Source: an uncultured Hungatella sp. (GTDB lineage Bacteria > Bacillota > Clostridia > Lachnospirales > Lachnospiraceae). Taken from it: a stretch of 64,000 bases of DNA. The translations under genes were made by a program, and so were the position numbers. Below are positions 60,526 through 64,000 of this stretch, in pieces. The DNA lies in assembly GCA_947089145.1 (NCBI GenBank), contig CAMUJH010000003.1, forward strand, positions 62,001 to 126,000. The letters run 5' to 3'. A model generated the notes under the pieces. It worked only from the letters and a program-made list of their open reading frames with translations, made no database searches and had not been told where the DNA came from. Numbering within the stretch: the stretch's first letter is position 1; every line of letters starts with the position of its first letter.

Positions 60526-60609
60526 AATATAGCACAGAAATAATACTAAGTCAAATAAACTATTGCTTGACACACAACTAAGTTAGATATATACTTTGAT
60601 TAAGTCAAA
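60526..60609. promoter_or_regulatory. Divergent promoters with paired AAGTCAAA operators
   Basis: Forward promoter: TTGACA (60567-60572), 17 bp, TATACT (60590-60595). Reverse promoter: TTGACT (complement of 60549-60554), 17 bp, TATATT (complement of 60526-60531). AAGTCAAA occurs at 60548-60555, covering the reverse -35, and at 60602-60609, just after the forward -10. Each copy could let the XRE protein block one promoter. Confidence 0.7.
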
Positions 60610-60624
60610 CAATGGAGGATATCT

Positions 60625-60837
60625 ATGAAAACACTGCAGGAAAAAGAAGCTATGGAGAAGGAGCAGGGGCTGTCAGAAATACAAAGCAGGCAAATAAAGG
60701 CCGGCAGGCGGAGGATGCTCATAAGGCTTATTGAATACACGGATGAGGCGGATTTTCATAAACTGGAAGCATTCCAGGCCGGGTATGAAGCCGGCAGGGC
60801 AGGCAAAGACCCGGTGGAGCCAAAGGAGGATTGCTGA
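60625..60837 (+). CDS. Small conserved-looking hypothetical protein
   Basis: This encodes 70 residues; GGAGG precedes ATG 60625. It is charged and helical (SRQIKAGRRRMLIRLIEY), ending FQAGYEAGRAGKDPVEPKED. No family is recognised. It is divergent from the XRE gene under a strong, probably repressed promoter and is followed directly by the MBOAT gene, so it leads that operon. Confidence 0.6.
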   Translation: MKTLQEKEAMEKEQGLSEIQSRQIKAGRRRMLIRLIEYTDEADFHKLEAFQAGYEAGRAGKDPVEPKEDC

Positions 60838-60838
60838 T

Positions 60839-62299
60839 ATGCTTTTTAACAGCTGGCAGTATCTGATTTTCTATCCCATAGCGGTTCTGACATATTTTAT
60901 TCTGCCTAAAAAGCTTAAGAATCTTTGGCTTCTTGTGGCCAGCTACTATTTTTATATGGGGTGGAACCCTAAGTATGTGGTTCTTCTTTTTTTCACTACT
61001 ATTGTCACATATGGGGGCTCCCTGGCCTTGGAGCGGCACAGGAGCAGACGGGTTCTGTTTACAGTGATTGCAATTAATTTCGGAATTTTGTTTTACTTTA
61101 AATACGCACGGTTTGCTTTTAGCAATCTGGCGTGGCTGTGTCAAACCGCAGGGATTCCCTTTGAGAGCCCGGATTTTGATATTCTGCTTCCGGTGGGAAT
61201 CTCCTTTTTTACGTTTCAGGCCATAGGCTATACCATAGACGTATACCGGAAGGAAATTTATGCGGAGAAAAATTTTTTCCGGTATGCGCTGTTTGTGTCT
61301 TTTTTCCCGCAGTTAGTGGCAGGGCCTATTGAGAGAAGCAAAAATCTGCTGAAGCAGCTGGACAAAACGTATTCGTTTTCCTATGACCGTATGAGGGAGG
61401 GGATGCTTCTTATTATATGGGGCTTCTTTTTGAAGCTGGTTATTGCAGACAGGGCGGCCATTTTTGTGGACGCCGTATTTGCAGACAGCGGCAAGTATGG
61501 CGGGCTGTACATTGTGACTGCCTGTGTATTTTTTGCTTTTCAGATATACTGTGATTTTTCGGGATATTCCATTATTGCCATGGGAAGCGCAAGGATTCTG
61601 GGGCTGGAGCTGATGGATAATTTTAATGCGCCTTATTATTCAAAATCCATAAGGGAGTTCTGGCAAAGATGGCACATATCTTTAAGCAGCTGGTTTAAGG
61701 ATTATCTGTACATTCCCCTTGGAGGCTCCAGGAAAGGCGCGGTGAGAACCAGCATAAACCTGATGATTGTGTTTCTTGTAAGCGGATTATGGCACGGCGC
61801 GGCCTGGACGTATCTTGTGTGGGGCGGTCTAAACGGGCTGCTTCAGGTAGCCGGAAAAGCGACCCGGAACATAAGAGGCCATATACGGAGGGTTTTATGC
61901 ATCCGGGAGGAAGGCTTTTCCCACAGGCTTTTAAGAGGCGCAGTTACGTTTGCAATGGTAGATTTTACCTGGTTCTTTTTCCGGATAAAGGGGCTTAGAA
62001 ACTCTGTCCGCGTTTTAAAGACCGTAATTACAGGCTTTAATCCCTGGATCTTTACGGACGAAAGCCTGTTTCAGTGCGGACTCGACAGAAAAAATTTTTA
62101 TCTGCTTATACTTTCCATGGCAGTGCTGATGGCAGCGGATTACGGGAAATACAGAGGCATCTGTATCCGGGAGAAAATTCTGAAACAGGATTTCTGGTTC
62201 CGTTGGCTTGTATTTGCAGGGGGAGCGCTGTTTGTGGTGATTTTCGGCATTTGGGGAGGAAGCTATGATGCCAAGAGCTTTATTTATTTTCAGTTCTAA
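60839..62299 (+). CDS. MBOAT family O-acyltransferase (AlgI/DltB-like)
   Basis: This encodes 486 residues from ATG 60839, one base after the previous stop, with AAGGAGG upstream. The protein has about ten membrane segments starting MLFNSWQYLIFYPIAV. Family motifs are PVGISFFTFQAIGY, FPQLVAGPIER, SIREFWQRWHISLSSWFKDY and GLWHGAAWTY with the catalytic His. Such enzymes pass acyl groups, usually acetyl, across the membrane to extracellular polysaccharides. The next gene encodes an SGNH-like partner. The polymer modified is not known. Confidence 0.92.
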   Translation: MLFNSWQYLIFYPIAVLTYFILPKKLKNLWLLVASYYFYMGWNPKYVVLLFFTTIVTYGGSLALERHRSRRVLFTVIAINFGILFYFKYARFAFSNLAWLCQTAGIPFESPDFDILLPVGISFFTFQAIGYTIDVYRKEIYAEKNFFRYALFVSFFPQLVAGPIERSKNLLKQLDKTYSFSYDRMREGMLLIIWGFFLKLVIADRAAIFVDAVFADSGKYGGLYIVTACVFFAFQIYCDFSGYSIIAMGSARILGLELMDNFNAPYYSKSIREFWQRWHISLSSWFKDYLYIPLGGSRKGAVRTSINLMIVFLVSGLWHGAAWTYLVWGGLNGLLQVAGKATRNIRGHIRRVLCIREEGFSHRLLRGAVTFAMVDFTWFFFRIKGLRNSVRVLKTVITGFNPWIFTDESLFQCGLDRKNFYLLILSMAVLMAADYGKYRGICIREKILKQDFWFRWLVFAGGALFVVIFGIWGGSYDAKSFIYFQF

Positions 62300-62364
62300 T
62301 GAGATGGGAAAGCCGCAAAGAGTACAGAGAAGTCATGAATGGAGGCAGGAGGAAAAGGAAATTT

Positions 62365-63663
62365 ATGAGTAGAAATAAAGTTTGGGAAATTTCGAAAAAA
62401 GGGAAACAACTCCTGTCATTCTTATGTGTTATAGGCCTGTTTGCCGGCGGGATGCGTTACTGTAGCAGGCTCTTGGTAAATAAAACGAGCATGAAAAAAT
62501 ATGAGCAGTTTTTTCATACGGATAAAAATTTTGACGTGCTGTTTTTAGGTTCTTCCCATGTCATAAACGGAGTTTCCCCTTTGGACTTATTCCGGGATTA
62601 TGGGATTGCCAGCTTTAATCTGTCACAGCATGGCAATTATGTGAGAAGCGCATACTACATTTTGGAGCAGACTCTGGAAATTATAGAGACTAAGAACAGG
62701 GATATGCCCAAGGTGGTGGTTCTGGATATTTATGCAGGTGGGGAGAAGGTTCCATCGCTTCACAACGCATGGGACGGCTTTCCTTTGTCGGAAATAAAAA
62801 GGGACATGGCAAGGAATCTGACAGGTGACAAGCAAATGGAAATGACGCTGCCCCTTTCTCTTTATCACAGCAGGTGGAATGAACTGGCGGCAGGGGACTT
62901 TAACCCGGCAATTAACCGGTGGTATGGGGTAGAGCTTCGCTATGGAGTCAGTTTTCCCGGGGCCCAGATTATCACAGATCCAGAAGAGAAAAAGGATATT
63001 GAGGAAGAAAAGCGTTTGTATGTGGACAGAATAAAAGAACTGTGCACATCCCGCGGCATCCGCCTGGTGCTGATCCATATTCCCTATTCCTACAATCCTG
63101 AATGGCAGAGGGAAGCCAATGCATTCTATGATTATGCTGAAGAAAACCAGCTATGCTACATAAACTATATGAATGAGGATATAGGGATAGATTTTGACAT
63201 TGACTTCTTTGACCAGGGACATTTGAATCCTGCGGGAATGCGAAAAATGACCCATGAACTTGGGAAGCTTCTGCAGGGCTTGGAGGTGGAGGACAGAAGA
63301 GGCGGGGATCAGGCAGAGCAGTGGATGAAGGAGTACAGGGATTTTATCCAATATCGGATCAGCAGCCTTAAGGAGATCAAACAGGCAGCCATTTACCTGA
63401 TGAGCATCAACGATCCGGATCTGTTTTCCGTGGTGCAGATAAAAAGAAGCGCTTTGGAAAATGTGCAGATAAGGAAACTGATCCAGAGACTGGAAGAGGG
63501 AGAAAATCAGGTAGAGATCGTGGAGGAAGGGCAGGAGCTGAGGCCCCTCGACGGCAAGGAAGGGGAATTTGATATTTACTGTACGGTCTATGAGAAGGGA
63601 AACCGGGACAGCCCTGCAGACAGCAGAGGATTTGTCCGTCAGGAGTCATATGCAGTGAAATAG
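62365..63663 (+). CDS. SGNH/DltD-like membrane-anchored acyltransferase partner
   Basis: This encodes 432 residues from ATG 62365, preceded by AGGAGGAAAAGGA; an ATG at 62299 overlapping the MBOAT stop is an alternative. One N-terminal membrane segment (~15-35) anchors an extracellular SGNH-type domain with VLFLGSSHVINGV (Ser near block I) and FFDQGHLNPAGM (Asp-x-x-His pair). Such proteins complete O-acyl transfer begun by the MBOAT protein. The last ~120 residues are a charged helical and beta extension of unknown role. Its stop lies 192 bp before serS. Confidence 0.82.
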   Translation: MSRNKVWEISKKGKQLLSFLCVIGLFAGGMRYCSRLLVNKTSMKKYEQFFHTDKNFDVLFLGSSHVINGVSPLDLFRDYGIASFNLSQHGNYVRSAYYILEQTLEIIETKNRDMPKVVVLDIYAGGEKVPSLHNAWDGFPLSEIKRDMARNLTGDKQMEMTLPLSLYHSRWNELAAGDFNPAINRWYGVELRYGVSFPGAQIITDPEEKKDIEEEKRLYVDRIKELCTSRGIRLVLIHIPYSYNPEWQREANAFYDYAEENQLCYINYMNEDIGIDFDIDFFDQGHLNPAGMRKMTHELGKLLQGLEVEDRRGGDQAEQWMKEYRDFIQYRISSLKEIKQAAIYLMSINDPDLFSVVQIKRSALENVQIRKLIQRLEEGENQVEIVEEGQELRPLDGKEGEFDIYCTVYEKGNRDSPADSRGFVRQESYAVK

Positions 63664-63855
63664 CGGCAGCGCCTGTATGCGGCGGAGCGGAATAACAGGG
63701 TGATTTCAATAAGTGAGACGCAAAATGCGAAAAAAGGGTTTTCTTTCCGATTAATCTGATGTATAATCACACAAAGCAAAGGCTTCAGGATCAGGAAATC
63801 AAACAGCCTCTTTCCGGCAGCGGAAAATTGGGAGCCTATGATTAGGAGGAAGATT

Positions 63856-64000
63856 ATGTTAGACATCAAATTTGTGAGAGAGAATCCGGAAATCGTAAAG
63901 CAGAATATCCGGAATAAATTTCAGGAAGCCAAGCTTCCCATGGTAGACGAAGTCATTGAACTGGATAAGCAGAGCCGCAGCGCCAAGACGGAGGCAGACA
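63856..64000 (+). CDS. serS: Seryl-tRNA synthetase (partial)
   Basis: The first 48 residues are visible: MLDIKFVRENPEIVKQNIRN, the classic start of SerS with its N-terminal tRNA-binding coiled coil. AGGAGG precedes ATG 63856. The enzyme charges tRNA-Ser. The 190 bp upstream has a TATAAT box (63762-63767) and a small TTTCCG/CGGAAA hairpin, but no T-box antiterminator sequence. The gene runs off the right edge. Confidence 0.93.
   Translation, partial: MLDIKFVRENPEIVKQNIRNKFQEAKLPMVDEVIELDKQSRSAKTEAD

Noticed and set aside
63664..63855. T-box riboswitch upstream of serS
   Set aside because: No T-box antiterminator sequence or terminator/antiterminator pair is visible.

Overview
The window looks like chromosome of a gut-type Clostridia, most likely Lachnospiraceae (cluster XIVa). 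The grounds are the Gram-positive gene order plsX-acpP-rnc-smc-ftsY, AddAB rather than RecBCD, strong AGGAGG ribosome binding sites, roughly balanced base composition, choline-binding-like cell-wall repeats and a serpin lipoprotein. No rRNA, tRNA or CRISPR array was seen. Nearly all genes are on the + strand.

Layout. 1-9.3 kb holds accessory and metabolic genes: the end of a probable DUF5682 gene, a VWA protein, an Rpn/PD-(D/E)XK nuclease with a heptad-repeat tail, tag, an ACT protein, a serpin lipoprotein, an intracellular GH13 enzyme with a Lys/Glu/Pro repeat tail, and a DUF1848 protein. Two MITE-like inverted-repeat elements lie here. 9.6-19.9 kb is a housekeeping run: plsX, acpP, rnc, smc, ftsY, ilvA, a CLC antiporter (fluoride-type by its motifs), a DUF4430 protein and an ECF S component.

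20.0-46.1 kb is the most interesting part: a non-canonical type VII (ESX/WXG100) secretion island flanked by two paralogous ~1,450-residue surface proteins. Between them are a small membrane protein, a Ser/Thr kinase with a transmembrane segment and a beta-propeller-like exterior, an FHA-like membrane protein, EssC, a LytTR regulator, an unrecognised protein, an EsaB/YukD ubiquitin-like protein, one WXG-like and five WXG100-type small proteins, a transmembrane VWA-FHA protein, a PP2C phosphatase, a probable LXG-like effector and a DUF4176 partner. EsaA, EssA and a canonical EssB were not found. The kinase, phosphatase and FHA set suggests post-translational control similar in logic to the threonine-phosphorylation pathway of type VI secretion.

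Two regulatory signatures tie this region together. One is an AAACNNGTTT-like palindrome overlapping a TTTACT -35 box, at identical spacing in three promoters (surface protein A, the secretion operon, and a Wzz gene). The other is a pair of TCAG-containing half-sites 21 bp apart, before both the WXG cluster and the effector gene, with geometry fitting a LytTR activator.

46.1-64 kb carries an XRE regulator, a Wzz-like protein, a two-gene RNA repair cassette (RNA ligase plus HD-Pnk), an ABC-class ATPase between two copies of a structured ~93-bp repeat, addB-addA (AddA has an unusual Trp-anchored repeat insertion), a divergent XRE/small-protein pair, an MBOAT O-acyltransferase with an SGNH partner, and the start of serS.
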